Source: Chryseomicrobium aureum
GTDB lineage: Bacteria > Bacillota > Bacilli > Bacillales_A > Planococcaceae
Direction of reading: 5' to 3'
NCBI RefSeq assembly: GCF_016909155.1
Contig: NZ_JAFBFG010000019.1
Coordinates: 1 to 56,407 of the forward strand
DNA: 56,407 nt
A program made the translations under genes and the position numbers. This document shows, piece by piece, positions 34,236-42,511 of this stretch. Position 1 is the stretch's first letter, and each line of letters starts with the position of its first letter. Below the pieces are notes generated by a model that worked only from the letters and a program-made list of their open reading frames with translations, did no database searches and was not told the origin of the DNA.

Positions 34236-34275
34236 AAAAGACCTCAACAGTGATGCAGACTGTCGAGGTCTTTTG
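34236..34275 (+). terminator. Terminator/attenuator between leader unit and MFS gene
   Basis: AAAAGACCTC-AACAGT pairs with ACTGTC-GAGGTCTTTT (34259-34274), loop GATGCAG. It ends 59 bp before the MFS start. Confidence 0.82.
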
Positions 34276-34333
34276 TTGTGTGCATTTCCGTGCTAGACTG
34301 GTGAAAGTGAATAGAAAGAAAGAGGCTATATCT

Positions 34334-35491
34334 ATGACAATTACAACACGCCAGCGTTTTTACATATTAGTATTGATTGTTGCCATATCCGGATTTTCAC
34401 AGGGGATGTTACTCCCCTTAATTTCCATCATCTTTGAACAGGATGGAGTGAATGCTACATTAAACGGTTTGAGTGCAACAGGCCTTTATATCGGAACTTT
34501 GTTAGTCTCTCCATTTATGGAGGCACCACTTCGAAAATGGGGGTATAAACCAATCATTTTAGTTGGTGGACTACTCGTTATTATTTCTCTAGCACTTTTC
34601 CCCTTGTGGAAGAGTGTATTGTTTTGGTTTGTCCTTCGTTTGTTAATTGGTATTGGAGATCATGCTCTTCATTTTTCGACTCAGACATGGATTACTAGTA
34701 CGTCTCCGAAAGACCGATTAGGAAAGAATATTGCACTTTATGGTTTATCATTCGGTTTAGGTTTTGCAGTAGGACCCCTTCTAGTTCCTCTTGTCTCCAT
34801 CCATGAAGGGTTGCCGTTTGTTGTTTCGTCGGTTCTTTGTTTGATTGCATGGTCGTTTGTGTTCTTTTTAAAAAATGATTTCCCTGAAACCTATACGACA
34901 AAGTCTTTATCCTCCGCCGGACGATTTAAAGCTTCATTTGTCATTGCATGGGTGGCTTTCCTGCCCCCATTAAGTTACGGCTTTTTAGAATCTAGTCTTC
35001 ACGCAATTTTTCCGGTCTATAGTTTGAGACAAGGTATCGAAGTGGCGAATGTCTCCATCATCTTAGCGGCATTTTCAATCGGAGGCGTTGTAAGTCAGTT
35101 GCCACTCGGTGCTTTGAGTGATCGTTTTGGTCGACGTCCGATGCTTGTAATTTTATTGGCGGGAGGGGCGACAGCCTTCTTTATCGGCGGTTTGTTCGAG
35201 ACATACGTCATAGCCATTATCATTTCATTCTTTGTAGCAGGGTTGTTTGTTGGTTCCATGTTTTCTTTAGGAATTGCTTACATGACAGATTTGACTCCGA
35301 AGGCATTGCTGCCGACAGGCAATTTACTTTGTGGAATTGCGTTTAGTGTAGGCTCATTAACAGGTCCTTTTGCAGGGGGACTGTTCTTGCAATTTACTTC
35401 TTCGATTAGTTTTTTGTGGTTGGTATCCGGGTTATTACTTTTGATTATGCTTCCGATTGCGTGGCGAAAGCCTGTGCCAGTATCAAGTTGA
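34334..35491 (+). CDS. MFS transporter (YfkF-like)
   Basis: 385 aa from ATG 34334 (AGAGG 8 nt upstream). Earlier in-frame starts lie in the terminator region. Twelve transmembrane helices. Typical MFS features are RLLIGIGDHALHFSTQTWI after helix 4 and GALSDRFGRRPMLV in the 8-9 loop. Probably exports a small molecule or drug. The substrate cannot be told. The stop codon coincides with the edge of a dispersed repeat element, so the last few residues may have been shaped by that insertion. Expression may be attenuated by the upstream leader. Confidence 0.88.
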   Translation: MTITTRQRFYILVLIVAISGFSQGMLLPLISIIFEQDGVNATLNGLSATGLYIGTLLVSPFMEAPLRKWGYKPIILVGGLLVIISLALFPLWKSVLFWFVLRLLIGIGDHALHFSTQTWITSTSPKDRLGKNIALYGLSFGLGFAVGPLLVPLVSIHEGLPFVVSSVLCLIAWSFVFFLKNDFPETYTTKSLSSAGRFKASFVIAWVAFLPPLSYGFLESSLHAIFPVYSLRQGIEVANVSIILAAFSIGGVVSQLPLGALSDRFGRRPMLVILLAGGATAFFIGGLFETYVIAIIISFFVAGLFVGSMFSLGIAYMTDLTPKALLPTGNLLCGIAFSVGSLTGPFAGGLFLQFTSSISFLWLVSGLLLLIMLPIAWRKPVPVSS

Positions 35492-35611
35492 GTTCCGTTA
35501 AGGGGCTGCTTTCCGAGGGCGCGGCGTGAGCCTCCTCGTCGCAGGCTCCTGCGGGGTCTCACGTTCCGACTTTACTCCCACTGGAGTCAGCCCCTTCACT
35601 CCACTCAACTT
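35486..35611 (-). repeat. Dispersed palindromic repeat element (copy B)
   Basis: The reverse complement of copy A (14802-14936) over about 115 bp with a handful of differences. It shares TTGAGT..CTGCTTTCCGAGGGCG, GGCGTGAGCC, GCAGGCTCCTGC and CACTGGAGTCAGCCCC. It begins at the MFS stop codon. Confidence 0.92.
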
Positions 35612-35666
35612 TATCAATGCATAAATTAATCTCTTGATTGTAATTGTATCAATGATTTGGAAACTA

Positions 35667-35712
35667 AAAATCCGTCTTGTTCCTCAAACAGAGAGACAAG
35701 ACGGATTTTAGT
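35667..35712. terminator. Bidirectional terminator before rlmD
   Basis: AAAATCCGTCTTGT / ACAAGACGGATTTT stem between MFS (+) and rlmD (-). Confidence 0.87.
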
Positions 35713-37083
35713 TTAGTTTAAGACCAGCTCTACCACACACTCGATTTGAGAAGTTTGTGGGAACATATCGACTGGCTGAATGGAAACCACTGAATATTTT
35801 TTTGTTAGACGCGCTAGGTCTTTAGCTAGAGTGGAAGGATTACAAGACGTGTACACGAAGCGTTTCGGTTTCGTACGTAAAATAACATCCATCAATTCGC
35901 TATCAAGACCGGTACGAGGTGGGTCAGCTGTTAAAACATCGATCGCAAATCCTTCTTTTTGCCACTTTGAAACCCACTCTTCAGGAGTTCCCACGACAAA
36001 TTGTGTGTTTTTCCGGTTGTTACGGGCCGCATTTTTCTTCGCATCTGAAATAGCTTCCGGAACGATGTCCATACCGCGTACTTCTTTTGCGTCACCTGCT
36101 AACCAAAGGCCAATTGTGCCAACGCCACAATAAGCATCTACAACATTTTCAGTACCCGTCAGATGAGCGGCTTTTTTCACTTCGTTATAAAGGTGAACGG
36201 TTTGTACGGGATTCAATTGGAAGAAAGCACGAGCGGATAGGTCGAATACAAGACCGTCTAATATTTCAACCATTGTTTCCTTACCCCATAAGTTAAACGT
36301 AGTTTCACCAAAAATCAAACTTGTTCGGTCTGCATTGATGTTTTGACTGATTGAGACAATGGAAGCATTCATTTTAGTGATAGCCTGTGTCAATTCTTCT
36401 TTGTGCGGGAATTTCTTTTTTGTTGTAATGAGTGTCACTTGAATCTGGCCGCTTTCGATTCCTTTACGAACAACGATTGAACGGATGATGCCTTGTGGGT
36501 CTTTGTCATCGTAAACAGGGATCTTGTACTGCTCAATAAATGCTTTGATTTCGTTTGTGATCTTTGTAGTTTCCGGTTGTTGCACGAGACAGTCATCGAT
36601 ATCGACTAAGAAATTTGAACCGGCTGCAAATAAACCAGCCATCACTTTCGCACCTTTTTGACGTACTTGGAATTGACTCTTATTCCGGTAATGCCAAGGA
36701 TCTTCCATTCCGATAGTCGGTTTGACAAGTTCCTCCGTCACATCTGGTGAGTAGCGTTCTAGCGCTTGGAGAACGATATCACGTTTTTCAACAAGCTGCC
36801 GGGTATACGTCATATGTTGAAGTTGGCACCCTCCGCAAGCGTCATAAACCGGACAAGGAGGAGTCACGCGGTCTTCAGATTTTTCGCGGATCTGCTTGAT
36901 TTTTGCAGTTGCAAAGCGGCGTTGCACTTCTGTTACATGGGCTGTAATGACTTCTCCAGGAAGTGCTCCTGGAACGAACACTACATGCTTTTTGAAGAAT
37001 CCAACCCCTTCACCGTTGATACCGAGTCGTTTGATTGTTAGCGGGAACTCTTGCCCGATCTTAATTGTTACATTTTCACTCAT
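35713..37083 (-). CDS. rlmD: 23S rRNA (uracil-C5) methyltransferase, RlmD/RlmCD family
   Basis: 456 aa. An N-terminal TRAM domain (residues 1-60, ending near EVITAHVTEVQRRFATAKI) is followed by 4Fe-4S cluster cysteines in CPVYDACGGCQLQH, SAM-binding VVDAYCGVGTIGLWLA, the DPPRTGL loop, and catalytic Cys in YTSCNPSTLAKDL with the following base Glu. Methylates U747/U1939-type positions of 23S rRNA. B. subtilis has two such proteins (YefA, YfjO), and the neighbouring pdaA remnant suggests the YfjO lineage. Confidence 0.92.
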   Translation of the reverse strand: MSENVTIKIGQEFPLTIKRLGINGEGVGFFKKHVVFVPGALPGEVITAHVTEVQRRFATAKIKQIREKSEDRVTPPCPVYDACGGCQLQHMTYTRQLVEKRDIVLQALERYSPDVTEELVKPTIGMEDPWHYRNKSQFQVRQKGAKVMAGLFAAGSNFLVDIDDCLVQQPETTKITNEIKAFIEQYKIPVYDDKDPQGIIRSIVVRKGIESGQIQVTLITTKKKFPHKEELTQAITKMNASIVSISQNINADRTSLIFGETTFNLWGKETMVEILDGLVFDLSARAFFQLNPVQTVHLYNEVKKAAHLTGTENVVDAYCGVGTIGLWLAGDAKEVRGMDIVPEAISDAKKNAARNNRKNTQFVVGTPEEWVSKWQKEGFAIDVLTADPPRTGLDSELMDVILRTKPKRFVYTSCNPSTLAKDLARLTKKYSVVSIQPVDMFPQTSQIECVVELVLN

Positions 37084-37129
37084 TCACTTCACGTCCTTCT
37101 TAGTATGTCCTCATTATACAGGACGAGAG

Positions 37130-37475
37130 AAGTCAATGGAAAGAGATGGGCGTATTCACGGACTGTTTGCGCAATTCATCTAATTCTTTGAATGTGTAAC
37201 CGAGACGTTTTGCTTCAGCAATAAATTCAGGCAAAGCATCCGAGTTGTCTTGTGTTACTGTATGCAACAATACAATGGCACCGGGGTGTAACTGATCAAC
37301 TAACTCTTTTACGACTACATCTTTGCCGCGCCTACGGTCTTGATGCCAATCTACAATCGCCATCGACCAAAAGATATGTCGTGTTCTTTCAACGTGTCTA
37401 AAATAGAAGTTGTCTGGCCGTTTTCATAGCCATTATCGAATGTTAAGTAAATTGTTTTTTCACCACTTTATATGC
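37130..37475 (-). pseudogene. pdaA: Remnant of polysaccharide deacetylase pdaA
   Basis: Two pieces of a PdaA-type NodB deacetylase remain. In one frame (from 37464) the first catalytic segment reads GEKTIYLTFDNGYENGQTTS and LKEHDISF, then hits a stop at 37351. In another frame, joined at about 37370, the C-terminal part reads WSMAIVDWHQDRRRGKD and LHPGAIVLLHTVTQDN up to GYTFKELDEL, ending at 37133. The N-terminal region and roughly 120 central residues, including NodB motif 2, are missing, and the junction is out of frame. PdaA makes muramic delta-lactam in spore cortex, so loss fits a non-sporulating lineage. Confidence 0.88.
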
Positions 37476-37489
37476 ACGATACGCAAAAT

Positions 37490-37520
37490 AAAACACACCC
37501 TTTTTAAAGTAGGGTGTGCT
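37490..37520 (-). terminator. Terminator after the SDR39U1 gene
   Basis: CACACCCT/AGGGTGTG stem with minus-strand TTTTATTTT. The pdaA remnant begins directly behind it. Confidence 0.75.
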
Positions 37521-37532
37521 CATAAATCTCAA

Positions 37533-38432
37533 TTATCCGTAAATATTCTTAAGGGCTTCTTGTGCTGTTGGAAACTCAAATTTAAATCCATGTTGCAACA
37601 AGACTTCTGGAATGACTTGTTGACCTTCAAGCACAAGCTGACTTTTTTCACCTAGAGCCGCTTTTAGAGCGACACCTGGGACAGGTACTAAGTGAGGTCT
37701 ATGTAAGACTGTCCCAAGTACTTTTCCAAAATCATCGTTTCGAAGTGGTCGTGGTGCGGTTACATTGAAAGCACCCGAGAGCTCATCTGTAGTAAGTGCG
37801 AAATAAATCGCATTTGCCACGTCTTTTACATGTACCCATGAAAGCCATTGTCTCCCTGAACCTACTTTGCCACCGACAAATAATTTATAAGGTAATGCCA
37901 TAAGTGGGAGAGCACCTTCGTCTTTTCCTAAAATGACACCAAATCGAGCACAGGCTACACGAACACCATGTTGTTCAGCCTTTTTAGCTTTCTTTTCCCA
38001 GTCCTCAACGGTTTTGGCTAAAAAGTCATCTGCTCGTTCAGGTGAATCTTCTGTATATGTTTTGTGCTTAGAGCTAGGATAAATTCCTATTGCGGAAGCA
38101 TTCACGAGAACAGATGGTTTCACTGAAAGAGTTTCGATAATCCGGAGCACTTCATCAGTTGCCTCCATGCGACTTTCATAGATTTTCTTTTTCTGATCAT
38201 CCGTCCAGCGACCCTCGTTAATTGAAGTGCCTGCAAGGTTGATAATCCCATCAATACCTTCTAATTCTGTTTCAGGCGTTGCGCCTTCTGTAAGCCATTT
38301 GACAAACGTGATAGATGAATCACTTTTTTTATCGGAGCGTGTAAGAATAAACACTTGATGACCTTGAGAAAGTAGCAAATTTGTTAGTTCTTTCCCTACA
38401 AAGCCTGTGCCACCCGTAATTGCAAACTTCAT
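37533..38432 (-). CDS. TIGR01777/SDR39U1-type NAD(P)-binding epimerase (YfhF-like)
   Basis: 299 aa. N-terminal TGGTGFVGKELTNLLLSQGH nucleotide-binding loop, NLAGTSI, NASAIGIYPS (with YxxxK-like region degenerate), RFGVILGKDEGALP and the C-terminal DUF1731-type tail from about 250 (LGEKSQLVLEGQQVIPE). Atypical extended SDR, substrate unknown. Divergent from recX, as yfhF is from recX in B. subtilis in my recollection of order. Confidence 0.91.
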   Translation of the reverse strand: MKFAITGGTGFVGKELTNLLLSQGHQVFILTRSDKKSDSSITFVKWLTEGATPETELEGIDGIINLAGTSINEGRWTDDQKKKIYESRMEATDEVLRIIETLSVKPSVLVNASAIGIYPSSKHKTYTEDSPERADDFLAKTVEDWEKKAKKAEQHGVRVACARFGVILGKDEGALPLMALPYKLFVGGKVGSGRQWLSWVHVKDVANAIYFALTTDELSGAFNVTAPRPLRNDDFGKVLGTVLHRPHLVPVPGVALKAALGEKSQLVLEGQQVIPEVLLQHGFKFEFPTAQEALKNIYG

Positions 38433-38510
38433 CGAATGACCTCCTTTTTTTTGTATGATACTATAGAAGTTACCCTAAAATCTCGTAGATGAACCTGAGG
38501 AGCTGAAAAT

Positions 38511-39317
38511 ATGCCAGTCATCACAAAGATTACACGTCAGAAAAGACATCAAGACCGTTATAATATTTATTTAGATGAAGAATATGCATTTAGCGTGGAT
38601 GAAAGTGTACTCATTCAGCATCAACTCACTAAAGGTAAGGTCGTTGCAGACTTTGAAATGGATGACATGGTTTATGAAGATGAAGTGCGAAAGGCATTTA
38701 GTGCAGCACTCAATTATTTAAGTTTTCGTATGCGAAGTGAACAAGAAGTAAAGAAGAAATTACTCGACTCGGGTTACGGAGAGTCTGTAGCACTTGAAGC
38801 AATCAAAAAATTACATGATTACAACTACTTAAATGATGAAGCATTCTCGAAAGCGTTATTGTCTACTGAAAAGAATTCATCTAAGAAGGGACCGAACGCA
38901 ATCAGACAGTCTTTAAAACAAAAAGGTATTGATGAAGACACACGTCAACAAGTTCTCGACACGTACACGGAAGAGGATCAGATAGAAGTAGCCATGGCCC
39001 TTGCGGAAAAAACATTACGTTCCGCCCAAAAACTCACGCCATCCCAACAAAAAAAGAAAATCCAAGATCTCCTAGCGCGCAAAGGCTATCCTTTTCATAT
39101 TGGAAAATCTGTAATAAGCCGATTAGAAGATGAACTCGTCACAGATGAATGGGATGCAAAGTTACAAGATCAAGGCGAGAAGGCATGGCGTAAAGTGTCA
39201 GCAAAATACAACGGGCGTGAAAGACGCCAAAAAGTGAAGCAACAACTTTACGGAAAAGGCTTTCCATTAGAAATTATTGATCAATTTATAGATATGAAGG
39301 AGCAAGAAGATGGATAA
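38511..39317 (+). CDS. recX: Recombination regulator RecX
   Basis: 268 aa (B. subtilis RecX 264). It modulates RecA filaments. Three-helix repeat units are visible: ALNYLSFRMRSEQEVKKKL, KLHDYNYLNDEAFSKALL, KKIQDLLARKGYPFHIGKSV and QKVKQQLYGKGFPLEIIDQF. The N-terminal DRYNIYLDEEYAFSVDE is the Gram-positive extension. GAGGAG precedes the ATG. It overlaps yfhH by 8 bp. Confidence 0.93.
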   Translation: MPVITKITRQKRHQDRYNIYLDEEYAFSVDESVLIQHQLTKGKVVADFEMDDMVYEDEVRKAFSAALNYLSFRMRSEQEVKKKLLDSGYGESVALEAIKKLHDYNYLNDEAFSKALLSTEKNSSKKGPNAIRQSLKQKGIDEDTRQQVLDTYTEEDQIEVAMALAEKTLRSAQKLTPSQQKKKIQDLLARKGYPFHIGKSVISRLEDELVTDEWDAKLQDQGEKAWRKVSAKYNGRERRQKVKQQLYGKGFPLEIIDQFIDMKEQEDG

Positions 39318-39627
39318 GAAATATAGTCAGATGAACGAGCAAGAATTGCGACAGGAAATCGCAAACCTAAAAGAAAAATCCCGAAAAGCAGAGCAACTCG
39401 GTATTGTAAATGAATACGCAGTGTACGAACGCAAAGCAAAAATGGCTCAAGCATACTTGATTGATCCTAAATCTATCATTCCGGGTGAGTTGTATAAAAT
39501 AGAAGGAGACCCAGGAGTCTACTTTAAAGTGGAGTATTTAAAAGGACGTTTTGCATGGGGATACCGACTAGGCGGAGAACGTTTTGAAGAAGCTTTGCCA
39601 ATTTCAATGCTTGAAAAAGTAAAGTAA
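39310..39627 (+). CDS. YfhH family protein (DUF1811)
   Basis: 105 aa, as long as B. subtilis YfhH. A helical hairpin N-terminus (ELRQEIANLKEKSRKAEQLG, YERKAKMAQAYLID) is followed by an SH3-like beta domain (PGELYKIEGDPGVYFKVEYL, RFAWGYRL). Its ribosome site AAGGAGC lies in the end of recX, so translation is coupled. The stop is part of a shared terminator. Function unknown. Confidence 0.9.
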   Translation: MDKKYSQMNEQELRQEIANLKEKSRKAEQLGIVNEYAVYERKAKMAQAYLIDPKSIIPGELYKIEGDPGVYFKVEYLKGRFAWGYRLGGERFEEALPISMLEKVK

Positions 39628-39654
39628 CCTCTAGCAAACGCTAGAGGTTACTTT
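39621..39654. terminator. Bidirectional terminator shared with both stop codons
   Basis: GTAACCTCTAGC/GCTAGAGGTTAC perfect 12-bp stem. It contains the yfhH stop and abuts the yfhP stop. Confidence 0.85.
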
Positions 39655-40640
39655 CATGATTCATCCAAGTTAAAATCAAGTTTTTTATGCAATTTATCTT
39701 CACTGAATATCCAACCTGTATAAGAGTTCACGATTTCTAGCTCACTGTTCAAGTGTGCAACTGCAACAAAAGGATAATAATCATTGCTACGGTAACGTAG
39801 GTCGATAAAACGTACTTCATGCACTTCTTCGTGTTTTGTGACTTCCCATCGGTAAATAGGGGAGAACGAGAGAAAGGCATCAATATTTTTATCTTTAAGT
39901 GCAGCGCGGACAATTTTATTTTCCGGAAGTGGCTGACGCTCGAACTTGTCATATATCGTAATATTCCGTCCGTAAGCGCGTCCTACATAGTAGTGATTGC
40001 CATCAATCGCCGCAATGCGCCACTGATAAAAACGCATAGTTGGGGAAATGATAATTCGTTCGGCATTTGGTATTTTTAATTTCACAGCATGTCGAACGGC
40101 TGCTTGTACTTGAAAACGAACGATGTAATAAACAATGATAATCGCATACATGATTAAAAAGGTGATTACAGGATTTGCTCCCAAAGCCCATGTCAGCAAT
40201 CCTATAATATGAATTCCAAAAATAATGGGATCAAATGTATTGATTACCCCAAGCGCGACCCACTGATTTGAAATCGGACGGAGTGCTTGCGTTCCATATG
40301 AGTTGAAGATATCTACAAAAACATGAAGAAAGACTGCCAAGAACGTCCAGAGCCAGACATGTAGCATGTCAGCAGATGGAAAGATGAAGCTTAGTCCGAG
40401 TGTAATCAATAGGGGCCAAGTGATCACTGCAGGAATGGAGTGAGTGGCTCCTCGATGATGTCGAATATAAACCGCATTGTTCCGAAGTTTTAATACAGTG
40501 TCTATGTCAGGTGCCTGTGAACCAATAATTGTTCCCGCAAGGACCGCGGTGAATGTTACAGAGTGGTTTGCGACGACCGGATCAATTGTGGCCAATCCTC
40601 CGAGGGCAATACCCATCACGATGTGTGTACCAGTGTCCAT
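39654..40640 (-). CDS. Membrane-bound metal-dependent hydrolase family protein (YfhP-like)
   Basis: 328 aa (YfhP 327). N-terminal MDTGTHIVMGIALGGLA, SQAPDIDTVL and IRHHRGATHSIPAV carry the His/Asp set of the YdjM/DUF457 family. Four to five membrane helices follow, and the C-terminal soluble part (about 210-328) holds aromatic-rich strands. B. subtilis YfhP has been described as affecting secondary metabolism, and its chemistry is unknown. AAGGAGG precedes the ATG. Confidence 0.9.
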   Translation of the reverse strand: MDTGTHIVMGIALGGLATIDPVVANHSVTFTAVLAGTIIGSQAPDIDTVLKLRNNAVYIRHHRGATHSIPAVITWPLLITLGLSFIFPSADMLHVWLWTFLAVFLHVFVDIFNSYGTQALRPISNQWVALGVINTFDPIIFGIHIIGLLTWALGANPVITFLIMYAIIIVYYIVRFQVQAAVRHAVKLKIPNAERIIISPTMRFYQWRIAAIDGNHYYVGRAYGRNITIYDKFERQPLPENKIVRAALKDKNIDAFLSFSPIYRWEVTKHEEVHEVRFIDLRYRSNDYYPFVAVAHLNSELEIVNSYTGWIFSEDKLHKKLDFNLDES

Positions 40641-40759
40641 GCAAACGTCACCCTCCTTTATAAATGGATTGATACTAGAATATAAGAAAATTACTCAGAT
40701 GCCTAGCACATTGACTTTACCCTTTTCTCATCAAATGTAATCCGAAAGGAAGGAACACA

Positions 40760-41791
40760 ATGCTTGATCAAAAAGGAAAAGAGATTCAACAAAATCTTGT
40801 TAAGTGGTATCTAAAAGAAAAACGAGATTTGCCGTGGCGACATACTACCGATCCTTATCATATTTGGATTTCGGAAGTCATGCTTCAACAAACACGGGTG
40901 GATACAGTTATTCCGTACTATAATCGCTTCACTAAAGCTTTTCCAACGATGCATGACCTCGCAAATGCGGAGGAAGAAGAATTGCTGAAATTATGGGAGG
41001 GACTCGGCTATTACTCTCGCGCAAGAAATTTGCAGCAAGGTGTCAAAGAAGTAATCGAACTTTACGATGCTAAAGTTCCAAATACACGTGAGCAAATCAG
41101 TGCGATTCGAGGGATCGGACCTTACACAGCAGGTGCTATTCTTAGTATTGCTTATGGTGTCCCAGAGCATGCAGTAGATGGAAATGTTATGCGTGTGTTA
41201 AGTCGTCTCTATGCAATAGAAGAAGATATCGCAAAACCGAAAGCAAAAAAGATTTTCGAAGACTTAATTATGATGATTATTGACAAGGAAGATCCGTCTT
41301 CATTCAATCAAGGAGTTATGGAACTTGGTGCAACAATTTGCACACCGGGGAAACCGAAGTGTTTACTATGTCCTGTACGAGAGCAATGCGCTGCATTTGA
41401 ACAGGGGAAAACTGACTCTCTTCCTATTAAAAGTAAAAAATCGAAAGTGAAAAAAATCACATACAATGGCTATATGCTGAAACGTTCAGACGGCAAGTGG
41501 TTGGTCGAGCAAAGGGAAGAAGGGCTGCTTGCGAAACTATGGCAGTATCCTCTTATCGAAACGAATCAGACAAATTGGGCGGATCTGTATGGCATCACGT
41601 GGTTGGAAGTCGAGAAAGTTGGAGAAGTCACGCATCTATTTAGTCACTTAAAATGGGAGATTGAAGTCTTTGTAGGTAAGGTTGAAGTGAAAGACGCCGA
41701 AAAGTTTGCGGGTCGCTGGGTGACAGAAGAGGAGTTGAATCAGCTTCCGCTTCCAGTTCCCATACAGAAAATGAGAAATCTTGCTGAATAA
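40760..41791 (+). CDS. mutY: A/G-specific adenine glycosylase MutY
   Basis: 343 aa. Excises adenine opposite 8-oxoguanine. DLPWRHTTDPYHIWISEVMLQQTRV, helix-hairpin-helix IRGIGPYTAGAI with Asp in AVDGNVMRVLSR, 4Fe-4S loop cysteines CTPGKPKCLLCPVREQC, and a C-terminal NUDIX-like 8-oxoG recognition domain (about 225-343). Divergent from yfhP. In Bacillus spore formers sspE lies just after mutY; here only ~120 bp and a promoter separate it from ntdP. Confidence 0.96.
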   Translation: MLDQKGKEIQQNLVKWYLKEKRDLPWRHTTDPYHIWISEVMLQQTRVDTVIPYYNRFTKAFPTMHDLANAEEEELLKLWEGLGYYSRARNLQQGVKEVIELYDAKVPNTREQISAIRGIGPYTAGAILSIAYGVPEHAVDGNVMRVLSRLYAIEEDIAKPKAKKIFEDLIMMIIDKEDPSSFNQGVMELGATICTPGKPKCLLCPVREQCAAFEQGKTDSLPIKSKKSKVKKITYNGYMLKRSDGKWLVEQREEGLLAKLWQYPLIETNQTNWADLYGITWLEVEKVGEVTHLFSHLKWEIEVFVGKVEVKDAEKFAGRWVTEEELNQLPLPVPIQKMRNLAE

Positions 41792-41910
41792 GAAATTTTG
41801 ACAAGGCTACTGTTATACTACTTTTTTCCTTCTAGTATTGTTATAATGTGAAACATCACAGATAAATTAGATAGGTTTTTCAGCTTGTCATTTGAGAAGG
41901 TGGCTACATC

Positions 41911-42456
41911 ATGACTATTCCGGTGGAAGGAGAAATGATCCAGATTCACAGCTATAAACATAATGGCAATATTCATCGTGTCTGGCATGAGACGATGGTG
42001 CTGAAAGGGACAAAAAATATTGTCATAGCTGCAAATGATCGAACATTAGTGACGGAATCGGATGGAAGGACATGGGTGACGCGTGAACCGTCGATCTGCT
42101 ACTACCATGCCGAGTACTGGTTCAATATTATTTGCATGTTGCGTGAAGATGGAGTATATTACTACATCAATTTAAGTTCGCCATTCGTCTATGAAGACAA
42201 AATGTTGAAGTACATTGATTACGATCTGGATATGAAAGTATTTCCAGATCAATCGTACACACTCTTAGATGAAGACGAGTATGAGCAACACAAGAAAGAG
42301 ATGGACTACCCTGACGAGATTGATATCATTTTAAAGCGTACAATCCAGACTTTAAAGAACTGGATACAGCAACGGAAAGGTCCGTTCGCACCCGACTTTA
42401 TTGATGCTTGGACAGCACGCTATCAACTTCATAAGGAAATCCGCAAACCTGACTAA
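41911..42456 (+). CDS. ntdP: Nucleoside tri-/diphosphatase, DUF402 family (Ntdp/YgaC-like)
   Basis: 181 aa. Starts [19 protein letters not shown] and continues [30 protein letters not shown], and an acidic metal-binding cluster [22 protein letters not shown] and DEDEYEQH. Staphylococcal Ntdp of this family hydrolyses NTPs/NDPs with Mg/Mn. AAGGTGG precedes the ATG. A hairpin separates it from the ABC exporter. Confidence 0.92.
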   Translation: MTIPVEGEMIQIHSYKHNGNIHRVWHETMVLKGTKNIVIAANDRTLVTESDGRTWVTREPSICYYHAEYWFNIICMLREDGVYYYINLSSPFVYEDKMLKYIDYDLDMKVFPDQSYTLLDEDEYEQHKKEMDYPDEIDIILKRTIQTLKNWIQQRKGPFAPDFIDAWTARYQLHKEIRKPD

Positions 42457-42480
42457 ACCTGTTGCTATTCTAGCAGCAGG
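42453..42480 (+). terminator. Weak terminator/hairpin between ntdP and the ABC exporter
   Basis: AAACCTGTTGCT pairs with AGCAGCAGGTTT (one wobble) and is followed by only a short T-rich tract, so read-through is likely. Confidence 0.6.
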
Positions 42481-42511
42481 TTTCGTCTTGCTTACAGAAA
42501 GGAGTGACAGC

